Part shown: in pieces, positions 34,617 through 43,997 of the stretch
Position numbering within the stretch: position 1 is the stretch's first letter
Layout of the letters: each line of letters opens with the position of its first letter
NCBI GenBank assembly: GCA_949288805.1
Contig: CASELL010000002.1
Span: 30,614 to 94,613 of the forward strand
DNA: 64,000 nt
Direction: 5' to 3'
Source of the DNA: an uncultured Alphaproteobacteria bacterium
Lineage (GTDB): Bacteria; Pseudomonadota; Alphaproteobacteria; Rickettsiales; UBA1997
Notes under the pieces: generated by a model
What the model was told of the DNA's origin: nothing
What the model saw: the letters and a program-made list of their open reading frames with translations, nothing else
Databases searched by the model: none
Position numbers and translations under genes: made by a program

Positions 34617-35593
34617 TTTTTAATACTTTTTTTTACTTTTTTTAATAATATATCTCTTTTTAGTTTGGATAAATAGTCTATATATAGTTTGCCATTGGAA
34701 TGATCTATTTCATGTTGTAAACAAATCGACAGCAAACCATCCGCTTCTATTATATTTTCTTTTCCTTCTCTATCCAAATATTTTACTTTTATTTCTTTGA
34801 ATCTTTCAACCTCAGCTCTTGCTTCGGGGACAGATAAACAACCTTCTTCTCCACAAACTTTTTCTTCTGATTTCCAAATTATTTCTGGATTTATTAGAAA
34901 TAAAGGATTCTTAATATTGTCTTTTTGTAAATCAATAACAATCAATCTTTTACTAATACCAACCTGATTAGCTGTTAAACCAATTCCTCTTTCTTCGTAC
35001 ATAATTTCCAACATATTATCTAATATAGATAAAATTTCATCATTAATTTCTTCGACCTTTTCACAAGGTTTTCTTAATATATCAATATCTTCTATTACAT
35101 TTTTTAGTTTCATTTTTAATATATCTCCTATAATTTTTTCCTTGTTATCAGTATAATCAAAAAATAATTTTCCATCTAAATAATCTAATTCATGTTGAAT
35201 ACATACAGATAGAAGATTGTTAGCTTCAATAATTTTTTCATTAAAATCTAAATCTAAATATTTTAATTTAATTTTATTAGCTCTTTCAACATTTTCTTTT
35301 ATATTATCTAAAGATATACTACTTTCTTCTAATTTAATGGTTTCGTTTGATTTTTCAATTATTTCTGGGTTTAGCATAACTAATGGTTTTCTACCGTGTT
35401 CTTGTAAATCAACAACTATAATTCTTTTTTGTAGACCAACCATAGGACCAGCTATACCTATTGCATTGTTGGTATACAAAATATTAAGCATTTCTTTTGA
35501 TATTTCCTTTATGTTATCTTCTTTTGTAATAGGTGAACTAACTTGTCTAAAAAAATCTAAATCTTCTTTATTTTTTATTTTTTTTAATTTCAC
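34613..35593 (-). CDS. def: tandem peptide deformylase, N-terminal copy degenerate
   Basis: Removes the formyl group from nascent N-terminal Met. The 326-residue protein has two deformylase domains. The C-terminal one (about 170-326) is intact: GIGLTANQVG (203-212), EEGCLS with metal ligand Cys252, and QHEIDH (His294, His298). The N-terminal one (1-165) has the same fold blocks but AIGIAGPMVG for motif 1, Ser92 in place of the Cys, and HELDY, where the second His is Tyr. It has lost two of three metal ligands and cannot be active. A single-domain deformylase is about 165-190 residues. The gene lies between yebC and gspF with a one-base gap and a four-base overlap. Confidence 0.93.
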   Translation of the reverse strand: MKLKKIKNKEDLDFFRQVSSPITKEDNIKEISKEMLNILYTNNAIGIAGPMVGLQKRIIVVDLQEHGRKPLVMLNPEIIEKSNETIKLEESSISLDNIKENVERANKIKLKYLDLDFNEKIIEANNLLSVCIQHELDYLDGKLFFDYTDNKEKIIGDILKMKLKNVIEDIDILRKPCEKVEEINDEILSILDNMLEIMYEERGIGLTANQVGISKRLIVIDLQKDNIKNPLFLINPEIIWKSEEKVCGEEGCLSVPEARAEVERFKEIKVKYLDREGKENIIEADGLLSICLQHEIDHSNGKLYIDYLSKLKRDILLKKVKKSIKK

Positions 35594-35594
35594 A

Positions 35595-36347
35595 CTATTC
35601 TCCTAATTTTTCCATAATTTCATCTGGTATTTCATAATTGCCAATAACTTGTTGAACATCGTCGTCATCTTCCAGTTTTTCAACTAATTTCAAAACTTTT
35701 TCAGCTTTTTCTACATCGTCTAAAATTATTGTATTTTGTGGTTTCCAAGTTATTTTTGCTTCATCTGGATCTCCTAATTTTGCCATTAAAGCATCTCTAA
35801 CTGAAGCAAAATCTGTTGGTGAGGTTGTAATTTCGTGCCATTCTGGTGAACTTTCAACATTATCAGCACCAGCTTCAATGGCTAGATTTAACATTTCTTC
35901 TTCACTAATTTTACTTCCTTCGTAGCCAATAATACCAACTTTATCAAACATATAAGAAACACTTCCGGTTTCACCAAGAGCTCCTCCGCTTTTTGTAAAA
36001 TAAGATCTAACACTAGAAGCTGTTCTATTTTTATTATCTGTTAAAGCTTCTACTATCAAAGCTACAGAAGCTGGAGCATAACCTTCGTACCTAATTTCTT
36101 CATAATTTTCTCCATCTGTTCCTGTTGAGGCTCTTTTAATAGCTGATTCTATTTTATCTTTTGGCATATTTTCAGATTTTGCTAAAATAATAGCATTTCT
36201 TAATCTAGGATTAAAATCTGGATTTGGATCACCACATTTTACAGCGACAGCTATTTCTTTTTGTATTTTTGTAAAAATTTTCGATCTTTTAGCATCTGCT
36301 GCTGCTTTTTGATGTTTTGTGGTTGCCCATTTTGAATGTCCTGACAT
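35595..36347 (-). CDS. yebC: YebC/PmpR-family transcriptional regulator or translation factor
   Basis: Widespread 250-residue protein. MSGHSKWATTKHQKAAADAKRSKIFTK is the family opening, and ALGETGSVSYMFDKVG and DDDDVQQVIGNYEIPDE are later blocks. Members bind DNA in some bacteria and recent work links others to ribosome stalling relief at proline motifs; which applies here is open. In many bacteria it is next to ruvC; here it precedes the deformylase gene. Confidence 0.96.
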   Translation of the reverse strand: MSGHSKWATTKHQKAAADAKRSKIFTKIQKEIAVAVKCGDPNPDFNPRLRNAIILAKSENMPKDKIESAIKRASTGTDGENYEEIRYEGYAPASVALIVEALTDNKNRTASSVRSYFTKSGGALGETGSVSYMFDKVGIIGYEGSKISEEEMLNLAIEAGADNVESSPEWHEITTSPTDFASVRDALMAKLGDPDEAKITWKPQNTIILDDVEKAEKVLKLVEKLEDDDDVQQVIGNYEIPDEIMEKLGE

Positions 36348-36425
36348 TTTTATCTCTTTTTTCGTTTTTAATAAAATTATATTAAAAATATAAAATAATT
36401 TTTTAAAAAAACAAGAAGAAACTAA

Positions 36426-37073
36426 TTATTTTTTAATATATTCTAAAAAATTAGAATCTCTACCTTCTTTTATTGCTTTATCTTGATATTTTGTAGTTAT
36501 CCACCATTCTGGTTGTTCTTTTATATTTTTTTTATTATTAGAAAAACTTTTGTTATTATTAAATTTTTCAATAGTCCATTCAACATAACTTTCTATATCA
36601 GTAGCAAAAAACACTTTACCACCTTTTTTTAATTTTTTTTCAATTAAAGTTAAAAAATCATCACTTATTATTCTTCTTTTATTTTGTTTTTTCTTTGGCC
36701 ATGGATCTGGAAATAATATAAAAATCATATCCAGTGTTTCATCTTCAATGTTTTCTAATAATATTCTAGCATCACCATTGAATATTTTTATATTATTAAC
36801 ATTATTAGCTTTTATATAATTATATAAGCTTAAAACACCTTTTATATATGTTTCACAACCGATATAATTTATATTTTTATTATTAATAGCTCTATTTAAT
36901 AAACTTTCACCATAACCAAAACCAATTTCTAGGTGGTTTATTTCATTTTTGTTTAATTTATAGTTTTCATCTATTAGACAAGTAATATTTTTTAATAGAT
37001 CTTTATTTATTTTTCCTCTTCCATTAATTCTTCCAAAACTTCGAATATTTTTTTTATTGTCTAGTATAACCAT
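36426..37073 (-). CDS. trmB: tRNA (guanine46-N7)-methyltransferase
   Basis: Class I methyltransferase of 215 residues. RSFGRINGRGKIN opens it, EIGFGYGESL is the SAM site, and IFILFPDPWPKKKQNKRR is the diagnostic TrmB motif. VFFATDIESYVEWTI and the acidic tail EGRDSNF also match. The start overlaps the TraX-like gene by thirteen bases, and a 78-base gap separates it from yebC. Confidence 0.96.
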   Translation of the reverse strand: MVILDNKKNIRSFGRINGRGKINKDLLKNITCLIDENYKLNKNEINHLEIGFGYGESLLNRAINNKNINYIGCETYIKGVLSLYNYIKANNVNNIKIFNGDARILLENIEDETLDMIFILFPDPWPKKKQNKRRIISDDFLTLIEKKLKKGGKVFFATDIESYVEWTIEKFNNNKSFSNNKKNIKEQPEWWITTKYQDKAIKEGRDSNFLEYIKK

Positions 37074-37783
37074 CTTAACACAATGTTAAATATTAGTAAA
37101 TGTATTGTATATAACTGTAAAGAATATCTGGAAATAAACAATAAATACTTGTTTTCTTTTATATTTTTAATTTTAAAATCATACATATTCTTAAAAATAA
37201 GATAAAAAATTACAGCTACAATTAATGAATTAATTAATCCAAAACCAAAATTTAAAACCTGATATATAAAAAATAATGCAAATATAGCAATTGCCGTATT
37301 TTTATCCTTTTTTGTTTTTTCTTTTTTAGAAAATAATCGACCACAAAAAACTAAAAATAAAAATATTATTCCATATTCTAAAAAGATATTCAAGAATATA
37401 GACATAGGTATTAATAAAATTAATAATATATTAAATAAAATATTGTTATTATAATATATATCTTCTAAATAGTCCACTAAAAAATAAGATAAATAAAAAT
37501 TAAAAAGTATATTTAATGGAAATATAGTATTTTCAAAAAACATCAATAATAAAGAAGTTAAAATAGCATATAACAATATTTTATTGTTTTTTTTATGTTT
37601 AGTTATACCAAAGAGTAGGGCAAATATTATAGCAGAACCTCTTCCTATTGCTCTAAGTAAATAAACTTGCGGAAAAAAATAATAACCAATATGATCTATA
37701 ACCATAGCAAAAAAGGCTATAGATTTCATTAAATCATAACTATTAAAAGCTCTTTCTTTTGTAAAAAAATTAAAACTTATCAT
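37061..37783 (-). CDS. TraX-family membrane protein
   Basis: A 240-residue protein with about eight hydrophobic segments. SYDLMKSIAFFAMVIDHIGYYFFP at the N-terminus carries the Asp-His pair (IDHIG) typical of the TraX acyltransferase family, and LRAIGRGSAIIFALLFG is the second block. TraX acetylates F-pilin in conjugation, but chromosomal relatives are widespread and their substrate is unknown. Here it lies between acpS and trmB with overlaps at both ends, so it is probably a housekeeping acyltransferase of envelope or surface polymers. Confidence 0.85.
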   Translation of the reverse strand: MISFNFFTKERAFNSYDLMKSIAFFAMVIDHIGYYFFPQVYLLRAIGRGSAIIFALLFGITKHKKNNKILLYAILTSLLLMFFENTIFPLNILFNFYLSYFLVDYLEDIYYNNNILFNILLILLIPMSIFLNIFLEYGIIFLFLVFCGRLFSKKEKTKKDKNTAIAIFALFFIYQVLNFGFGLINSLIVAVIFYLIFKNMYDFKIKNIKENKYLLFISRYSLQLYTIHLLIFNIVLRWLY

Positions 37784-38180
37784 AATCTATTATTACCGCT
37801 GTGTTTATTAAAGATTTTTCATCAGTTACTGAAACTATAAAATTTATTTTCTTATAGTCAATATTATAATATTTAGATATAAAATTTTTCGAATTTTCAT
37901 TTAGTAGTATTTCTGGTTTTCCAAAATTATTTTTTGTTAATGTTATATCTGTCATTAAAATACCCCTTCCCATACCTATACCAACAGCTTTTAAAAAAGA
38001 TTCTTTTACAGAAAAACATTTTGAAATAAAAGCAATTTTTCTATTGTTGTTTTCTAAACTAGAAAATAACTCAATTTCTTTTGTGGATAATACTTTTTTT
38101 AAAAAAGCAATACCGAACCTATTATAAACACTTTCTATTCTATTCTGTTCTAATAAATCTATACCAAAACCTAAAATCAT
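37770..38180 (-). CDS. acpS: holo-[acyl-carrier-protein] synthase
   Basis: Transfers 4'-phosphopantetheine from CoA to apo-ACP, needed for fatty acid synthesis. LGFGIDLLEQNRIESV with the Mg-binding Asp and FSVKESFLKAVGIGMGRG with the conserved Glu and Lys are diagnostic. 136 residues, normal. Start overlaps the glycosyltransferase stop by four bases. Confidence 0.95.
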   Translation of the reverse strand: MILGFGIDLLEQNRIESVYNRFGIAFLKKVLSTKEIELFSSLENNNRKIAFISKCFSVKESFLKAVGIGMGRGILMTDITLTKNNFGKPEILLNENSKNFISKYYNIDYKKINFIVSVTDEKSLINTAVIIDYDKF

Positions 38181-39334
38181 TTGCTTTTTGTAATATTATT
38201 ATAAATTTTTACAAGAGAATTATACATTTTATCAATAGCAAAATTCTTTAATACAGAGTCTCTAGCTTTTAAACCTATTTTTTCTGCTTTTTCTTGTGAT
38301 ATATTCATAACATCATTTAAAACACTAGCAAAACCTCTTATATTATTGTATGGTGCCAAAAAACCAGTTTTTTCGTCAATAATAGTTTCTAATGTTCCAC
38401 CAATATTAGTTCCAATAAATATTTTATTCATAGATTGAGCTTCAATGGCAACTCTTCCAAAAGATTCTGGCTTAATACTAGATGATATTATTATATTAGA
38501 TATTTTGTAAAGAGCTGGCATATCAATTATTGTATTAAATATTTTTACATTTCTTTGTAAATTGTATTTATAAATTAAACTTTCAATATATTTTACATAA
38601 TTTGGTTTTTTCTTTGTATCCCCAACCAATAAACATATATAATCATCCCTATCCAGATATTTCAATACTTTTAAAAAATAATCTTGTCCTTTTTGTTTTG
38701 AAAATCTAGCAGGCAATGTTATAACTATTTTATCTTCAGGTATATTCATTTTTTTTTGTATTTCTAAAACTCTATTTATAGCTACACTATCACTTGAATA
38801 TATATTTGTATCTATAGTTCTATATATAACCTCAACATTTTTTCTAAATTTTTTTGTATATATATATTTTTTATAGTATTTTAAGATATATTCTTTCGTA
38901 TAATTTGATACAGCTATTATTGTGTCAGCCTTAAATATAGCGCTATTATAGAGTCTTTTAAACATATTAGAACTATTATATAAACCATTAATAGTACTAA
39001 TCATTGGTATATTTAAATCTTTACAAGCATAGTAACAACTCCATGCTGGAGCTCTCGATTCTACTTGTACAACATCAATATTATTTTCTTTTATTATTTT
39101 TTTTATTTTTTTTATATTTAATATTATTGTAATTGGATTTTTTGTCTTTACATTTAATTCTGTCAAACAAGTAACTCCATAAGATTTAAGTTTTAGCATC
39201 ATGTTACCGCCACTTGTCAATAAAAATATATTTATTTTTTTTTTTTCAAGATTTTTTTTTGCCAATTCTAACATGGTAACTTCAACTCCACCACTATTCA
39301 TTTCTGGTACTACATATAAAACATTTTTTTTCAT
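38177..39334 (-). CDS. glycosyltransferase family 4
   Basis: A 385-residue GT-B retaining glycosyltransferase. VVPEMNSGGVEVTMLELAKK is the N-terminal acceptor domain, and the nucleotide-sugar domain has PARFSKQKGQDYFLKVLKYL and SSSIKPESFGRVAIEAQSMN, the Glu-x7-Glu motif of the family. It probably works on LPS or another surface glycan, in line with lptFG nearby. Sugar and acceptor are unknown. Confidence 0.9.
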   Translation of the reverse strand: MKKNVLYVVPEMNSGGVEVTMLELAKKNLEKKKINIFLLTSGGNMMLKLKSYGVTCLTELNVKTKNPITIILNIKKIKKIIKENNIDVVQVESRAPAWSCYYACKDLNIPMISTINGLYNSSNMFKRLYNSAIFKADTIIAVSNYTKEYILKYYKKYIYTKKFRKNVEVIYRTIDTNIYSSDSVAINRVLEIQKKMNIPEDKIVITLPARFSKQKGQDYFLKVLKYLDRDDYICLLVGDTKKKPNYVKYIESLIYKYNLQRNVKIFNTIIDMPALYKISNIIISSSIKPESFGRVAIEAQSMNKIFIGTNIGGTLETIIDEKTGFLAPYNNIRGFASVLNDVMNISQEKAEKIGLKARDSVLKNFAIDKMYNSLVKIYNNITKSK

Positions 39335-39340
39335 AATTGC

Positions 39341-40126
39341 CTATAAATTAATTTTAGTAAATCCTATTTGTACAGTATTATTATTAATTTCCTCACAAAA
39401 AGAAAATTCTGCGTTTAAATCTTCCTTTGTTATTGTTAAATTAATACTTAATGTTTGTTCTTTTATATATTCTTTAAACATATTAACTGAATCTTTTAGA
39501 AAATCATAATTTGTTTTTATGATTAAGTCTATTTTATCACTAACATCTAATTTAACATCTTTTCTAAACTGTTGTATTTTTCTAATTAAATCTCTTGCTA
39601 ATCCCTCTTTTTCTAGATCTTCTGTGATACTTGTATCAAGAATTATTAGTATATCATAATTATCAACAGCAAAAACCCCATCTTTTGTTGGTTGTAAATC
39701 TATGGAATATTCATCTTTATCTAGCTCAAAGTCATCTATTAACAATTTATCGTCTTTTATTTTCCATTTGCCGGACTTAGAAGCTTTGATAATATTTGGC
39801 ATTTTTGAACCAACTTTTGGTCCTATTTTTGGAAAGTTTAATATTAATTTTTTTTCACCATAACCCTTTATATCATCAAGAAATTCTATATTTTTAACAT
39901 TTATTTCATCTATTATTATATCTGAAAATTCTTTTATTTCTTCAATATTCGATGTTATAATTGTTATTTTCTTTAATGGTAATCTTACTCTTAAATTATG
40001 CTTATCTCTAACAAATAGGGCACAACTACATATAGCCCTAACTTTATCCATGGAATTTATAATTTTATCATCAACAATAAAGTTGTCTATATTTGGAAAA
40101 TTTTCTAAATGAACCGATTTTAACAT
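39341..40126 (-). CDS. stand-alone C-terminal portion of isoleucyl-tRNA synthetase
   Basis: A 261-residue frame that matches only the anticodon-binding and C-terminal part of type II IleRS. VHLENFPN, then KVRAICSCALFVRDKHNLRVRLPL, and GLARDLIRKIQQFRKDVKLDVSDKI are diagnostic when the pieces are taken in order. The catalytic, editing and KMSKS parts (about 800 residues) are absent. The ATG at 40126 follows an in-frame TAA four codons upstream, and divergent lptF starts only 68 bases away, so nothing more of ileS can be here. The frame itself is intact. It is either a remnant of a lost or moved ileS, a split subunit, or a free tRNA-binding protein. It heads the nine-gene leftward run. Confidence 0.85.
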   Translation of the reverse strand: MLKSVHLENFPNIDNFIVDDKIINSMDKVRAICSCALFVRDKHNLRVRLPLKKITIITSNIEEIKEFSDIIIDEINVKNIEFLDDIKGYGEKKLILNFPKIGPKVGSKMPNIIKASKSGKWKIKDDKLLIDDFELDKDEYSIDLQPTKDGVFAVDNYDILIILDTSITEDLEKEGLARDLIRKIQQFRKDVKLDVSDKIDLIIKTNYDFLKDSVNMFKEYIKEQTLSINLTITKEDLNAEFSFCEEINNNTVQIGFTKINL

Positions 40127-40194
40127 ATTTTTTATTTACTTAAAAAAATTATATTTTAAAATATAAATAATAAAATAAAAAAAACAAGAGATAA

Positions 40195-41262
40195 TTGAAA
40201 GTTTATATTTTATATTTATTAAAAAATATTTTAAAATACTTTATATTAATACTTTTTACACTTACCATTATTATATGGATAACAAGAACAATAAGATATG
40301 TATATTTTATTACTGAATATGGAATAGATTTAAAAACTTTTATTTTAATTATAACTTTAATATTACCAGATTTATTGATTTTTTCTATACCAATATCTAC
40401 ATTTTTGGCTATAATATTTTTATATAATAAATTAATTAAAAATAACGAGATGGTAATTTTACAAAATGCTGGAGTTGGTAAATCTGGTTTTTTATTTCCT
40501 CCTTTTGTTTTGTCTTTAATTGTTATGTTTTGTTTATATTCAATTACACTTTATTTGTCTCCAAAATCAAATAGAATCTTCGAGGAACAAAAAGAAGAAA
40601 TAAGAAACAATATGGTAAATGTTTTGTTAAATAATACAAATTTTAATAATTTTCAAAATATAACTTTTTATGCTAAAGAAAGAGATGGTAATTCTCTTTC
40701 TTCTATAGTTTTTTATTTTAAGGACGAAAAAACAGATAAAATACTTTATGCTAAAGATGGAAAAATAAATAACACTATAATAACTTTTAACGATGGAAAT
40801 ATACAAGAATTTGATAATGATTTATTTTTAAGGGTTATTTATTTTGATAAATATTCAATAGATATATCAAAATTTTATAAAATAGATTATACAACATATG
40901 AAGAAACATCAACAATGTTTTTAAAAGATTTATTAAAAATTGAAGAAAAAAACAATGAAGTAAAGGTAGAAATATTTAATAAAATATTTTTTCCATTCTT
41001 ATCTATAACATTATCAATTTTAGCTTCGTTATTAGTATTAAATAATACGTTTTCTAGGTTTGAAAATAACAAAGATATTTTTATTTCTTATTTTATATGT
41101 TTGATTAATTTTGTTTTTTTTATTTATTTTGTTAAACTTGGTAAAAAAAATATTATTTTTTTATTTATATCTTTTTTGTCCTTGTTTACTCCATTATTTT
41201 ATTTATTATTTAATTATATCAAGAAAAAACAATGTTTAAAGATTTTTTTGCAAAAAGAATAA
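40195..41262 (+). CDS. lptF: LPS export permease LptF
   Basis: Inner-membrane subunit of the LptB2FG transporter that extracts LPS and passes it to LptC-LptA. Six hydrophobic segments, three before (about 10-115) and three after (about 265-350) a periplasmic beta-jellyroll domain (about 140-230). LLIFSIPISTFLAIIFLYN and KNNEMVILQNAGVGK are the conserved coupling region. The start is a TTG at 40195 preceded by a weak AGAG; no better ATG exists in frame. Overlaps lptG by about thirty bases. Confidence 0.9.
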   Translation: MKVYILYLLKNILKYFILILFTLTIIIWITRTIRYVYFITEYGIDLKTFILIITLILPDLLIFSIPISTFLAIIFLYNKLIKNNEMVILQNAGVGKSGFLFPPFVLSLIVMFCLYSITLYLSPKSNRIFEEQKEEIRNNMVNVLLNNTNFNNFQNITFYAKERDGNSLSSIVFYFKDEKTDKILYAKDGKINNTIITFNDGNIQEFDNDLFLRVIYFDKYSIDISKFYKIDYTTYEETSTMFLKDLLKIEEKNNEVKVEIFNKIFFPFLSITLSILASLLVLNNTFSRFENNKDIFISYFICLINFVFFIYFVKLGKKNIIFLFISFLSLFTPLFYLLFNYIKKKQCLKIFLQKE

Positions 41263-42359
41263 ATATATATCTTTTAAAAGAGTTTATAAAAATTTTTTTA
41301 TTAATGTTATTTAGTATATTTTTATTGGTATTTATAATTGATTTTTTGGAATTTTCACAAAATATACACAAACATTCAATACCTCCAATAGACGCTATTA
41401 AAATAGTTTTATATAGGGTTCCATCAATGATAGAAAGTTTTTTACAATTTATTATATTGTTATCAATTGTTTTTACTATAACAAAAATATCAATTAAAAG
41501 TGAGTTAACTATTCTATATACTAATGGATTTTCTTCTTGGAAGATATTAAAATTATATAGTGTTTTTATATTTATTTTTGGTTTAGTTGTTATATTTTTT
41601 TTAAATTTTTTATTTTCAAACTTATTAAAACAATCGTCTATAATAGAAAATAGTTATACCAAAAAAGAAAACAGATATTTTGTTGAGTCTAAAAACGGAA
41701 TATGGTTTAAACAAAATTATGATAGCGATGAAATATTAATTAGAGCTAGCAAAGTTTATGTTAATGAATTAATATTTAAAGATGTAATATTTTTATTTTT
41801 TGATAAAGATGATAATTATATAAAAAGATATGATGTTGATGAGGTTAGTTTATCGGACGATTATTTTATATTAAAAAATATACATATTTATGAAAAAAAT
41901 AAAAAGATTAAATATGAAAAAACTATGTTGCTTGAAACCAATATATCAAGAAATTTTATGAAAAAATTAATACAGAATAAATATGAAAATGTAGATTTAA
42001 TTCCATTATTTCTTTTGCCTTCTTTAATTAGAGATTTCTCTAATTTAGGTTTTGATGTTCATAAATTTATAGTTAGAGAACATAATTTATTATTAACTCC
42101 ATTTCTATATGTTTTAATGGTTTTTGTTGCGGTTTTGTTTTCTAACAATAATAGTAGAAATACCAATTATTTTAATGTTTTTTTTATAACAATATGTTAT
42201 GGGGTTGTTTTTTTTATATTACAAAATATATTGTTTGAACTAGGTTCTAGTAATAAAATAAATTTTTTTATTTCAACATGGGGTTTTCTTCTTTTTTCTT
42301 TTTTAATTATTTTTATGTTTTTAATTAAAAAAATAGAGTTACAAAATACAAATATATAA
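41232..42359 (+). CDS. lptG: LPS export permease LptG
   Basis: Partner of LptF in LPS export. Same layout: three spans, periplasmic domain and three spans, 375 residues. PSMIESFLQFIILLSIVFTI and SIKSELTILYTNGFSSWKIL are the family blocks. The lptB ATPase gene is not in the window. The overlapping lptF-lptG pair is the normal arrangement. Confidence 0.9.
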   Translation: MFKDFFAKRINIYLLKEFIKIFLLMLFSIFLLVFIIDFLEFSQNIHKHSIPPIDAIKIVLYRVPSMIESFLQFIILLSIVFTITKISIKSELTILYTNGFSSWKILKLYSVFIFIFGLVVIFFLNFLFSNLLKQSSIIENSYTKKENRYFVESKNGIWFKQNYDSDEILIRASKVYVNELIFKDVIFLFFDKDDNYIKRYDVDEVSLSDDYFILKNIHIYEKNKKIKYEKTMLLETNISRNFMKKLIQNKYENVDLIPLFLLPSLIRDFSNLGFDVHKFIVREHNLLLTPFLYVLMVFVAVLFSNNNSRNTNYFNVFFITICYGVVFFILQNILFELGSSNKINFFISTWGFLLFSFLIIFMFLIKKIELQNTNI

Positions 42360-42430
42360 TTTCTTTATATAAAATTTTCTTGATTTTATTAAAAAATGTT
42401 TTATTTTATTATAAAGGTTTTATATATTTT

Positions 42431-42721
42431 ATGTCTCAAGAAGAGAAAGATATATGTGAAAAAATAAATCTATATTATGATATAGCAGAAAAGTTAAGAT
42501 TTAATATATTACAACTAACTGATATAACAGAGATAGAGAGATTTGATATACTTATGCCAATAGTTGCAAAAATTCAAAACTTAGCCGATATATTGACAGT
42601 TAAGTATATAAAATTTTTGAACAATGAAATTGATAAAAACGAAATTGTTGAGCTTCTTGATGATTTTCTTGAATATGTTTCTGTATATAAGACTAAAATA
42701 TATGAACTATATAATAAATAA
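42431..42721 (+). CDS. small helical protein of unknown function before frr
   Basis: A 96-residue protein from the ATG at 42431; a TTG at 42380 would extend it over T-rich leader DNA. It appears entirely helical and acidic (SQEEKDICEKINLYYD, later FLEYVSVYKTKIYELYNK) and has no membrane span. I do not recognise it. It sits between lptG and frr, and its stop is eight bases before the frr start, so it is probably cotranscribed with frr. Possible FlgN/FliT-like helical fold, but no motif supports a function. Confidence 0.6.
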   Translation: MSQEEKDICEKINLYYDIAEKLRFNILQLTDITEIERFDILMPIVAKIQNLADILTVKYIKFLNNEIDKNEIVELLDDFLEYVSVYKTKIYELYNK

Positions 42722-42729
42722 GGAGTAAT

Positions 42730-43278
42730 ATGGAAGATATAATTAATACTACTAATGATTTAATGAATAAAGCAATAGAATCTTTAAAAAGGGATCTTGG
42801 AACTGTTAGCACAGGAAGAGCTAATGTCAATTTATTAGATACCGTTAAGGTTGAATCTTATGGTACATTTATGCCATTAAAACAGGTAGCAAATGTTTCT
42901 GTTAGTGATGCTACAACTCTTTTAATATCTGTATGGGACAAATCTATGGTTTCTCATGTTGAAAAAGCAATAATTGCTGCTAATTTAGGACTAAATCCTA
43001 TGGTTGATGGAATGTCAATTAGAATTAATATTCCAAAATTAAGCGAAGAAAGAAGAAAAGAATTGTGTAAAATTGTAAAAAAATATGGTGAAGATAAAAA
43101 AATAGCTATTAGAAATATTAGAAAGGATTCTTTAGAAAAAATTAAAAAAATAGCAAAAGAATATAGTGAAGATCTTATAAAAGATAATGAAAAAAGAATA
43201 CAAGATTTAACTGATAAATATTGTAAAAATAGTGACGATTTAGTTGCTTTAAAAGAAAAAGATTTATTAACTATATAA
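42730..43278 (+). CDS. frr: ribosome recycling factor
   Basis: Splits post-termination ribosomes together with EF-G. KAIESLKRDLGTVSTGRANVNLLD and VESYGTFMPLKQVANVSV are the tRNA-mimic domain, and IPKLSEERRKELCKIVKKYGEDKKIAIRNIRKD is the classic block in order. 182 residues. A strong AAGGAG site lies a few bases before the ATG. pyrH, its usual neighbour, is absent. Confidence 0.98.
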   Translation: MEDIINTTNDLMNKAIESLKRDLGTVSTGRANVNLLDTVKVESYGTFMPLKQVANVSVSDATTLLISVWDKSMVSHVEKAIIAANLGLNPMVDGMSIRINIPKLSEERRKELCKIVKKYGEDKKIAIRNIRKDSLEKIKKIAKEYSEDLIKDNEKRIQDLTDKYCKNSDDLVALKEKDLLTI

Positions 43279-43283
43279 TATTT

Positions 43284-43997
43284 ATGTTAGAATTACCAAA
43301 AAGTATAGGTATAATAATGGATGGTAATGGCCGTTGGGCTCAAAAGAGAGGTTTTGAGATTAGATATGGCCATAAGAAAGGTGTTGATGCTTTAATTAAA
43401 ATATTAGATTATAGCAAAAAGATAGGTATTAAATCTTTGACTGTTTATGCTTTTTCCACTGAAAATTGGAAAAGACCAGAAAGAGAAGTAAACGCTATAA
43501 TTAGGTTATTACAATTTTATTTAAAAAATAACGAAAAAGAGTTTTATAAAAATAATATTAAGCTTTCTGTTATGGGTGATTTATCTAAATTAGATAAAAA
43601 AACTGTTGATAAAATTAGAGAAATTGAAGAAAAAACAAAAAATAACGAAGATTTTTATTTTAATGTTGCTTTTAGTTATGGTGGTAGAAGAGAAATTATT
43701 GATGCTTCTAAAAAAATAGCTAAAGATTTTAAAGATGGAAAAATAGATATAAACACTCTTGATGAAGATGTTTTTAAAACATATTTATATAATCCAGATA
43801 TAATTTATCCTGATTTAATTATAAGAACAGGTGGAGATATTAGACTTAGTAATTTTTTACTTTGGGAATTAAGTTATTCTGAATTGTATTTTACTGATAC
43901 TTTATGGCCAGATTTTGATGAAAAAGCATTAGATCTAGCTATTGATAATTATAAACATAGAAAGAGGACTTATGGAGAAAGAAAAGCTAAAAGATAA
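43284..43997 (+). CDS. uppS: undecaprenyl diphosphate synthase
   Basis: Cis-prenyltransferase that makes the C55 lipid carrier for peptidoglycan and LPS. IGIIMDGNGRWAQKRG carries the catalytic Asp, followed by GHKKGVDAL, YAFSTENWKRP and IRTGGDIRLSNFLLWE...SEL. 237 residues. Five bases after frr, and overlapping the next gene by 26 bases; frr-uppS-cdsA is a conserved order in Proteobacteria. DXS-type precursor supply is considered at 49494. Confidence 0.97.
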   Translation: MLELPKSIGIIMDGNGRWAQKRGFEIRYGHKKGVDALIKILDYSKKIGIKSLTVYAFSTENWKRPEREVNAIIRLLQFYLKNNEKEFYKNNIKLSVMGDLSKLDKKTVDKIREIEEKTKNNEDFYFNVAFSYGGRREIIDASKKIAKDFKDGKIDINTLDEDVFKTYLYNPDIIYPDLIIRTGGDIRLSNFLLWELSYSELYFTDTLWPDFDEKALDLAIDNYKHRKRTYGERKAKR

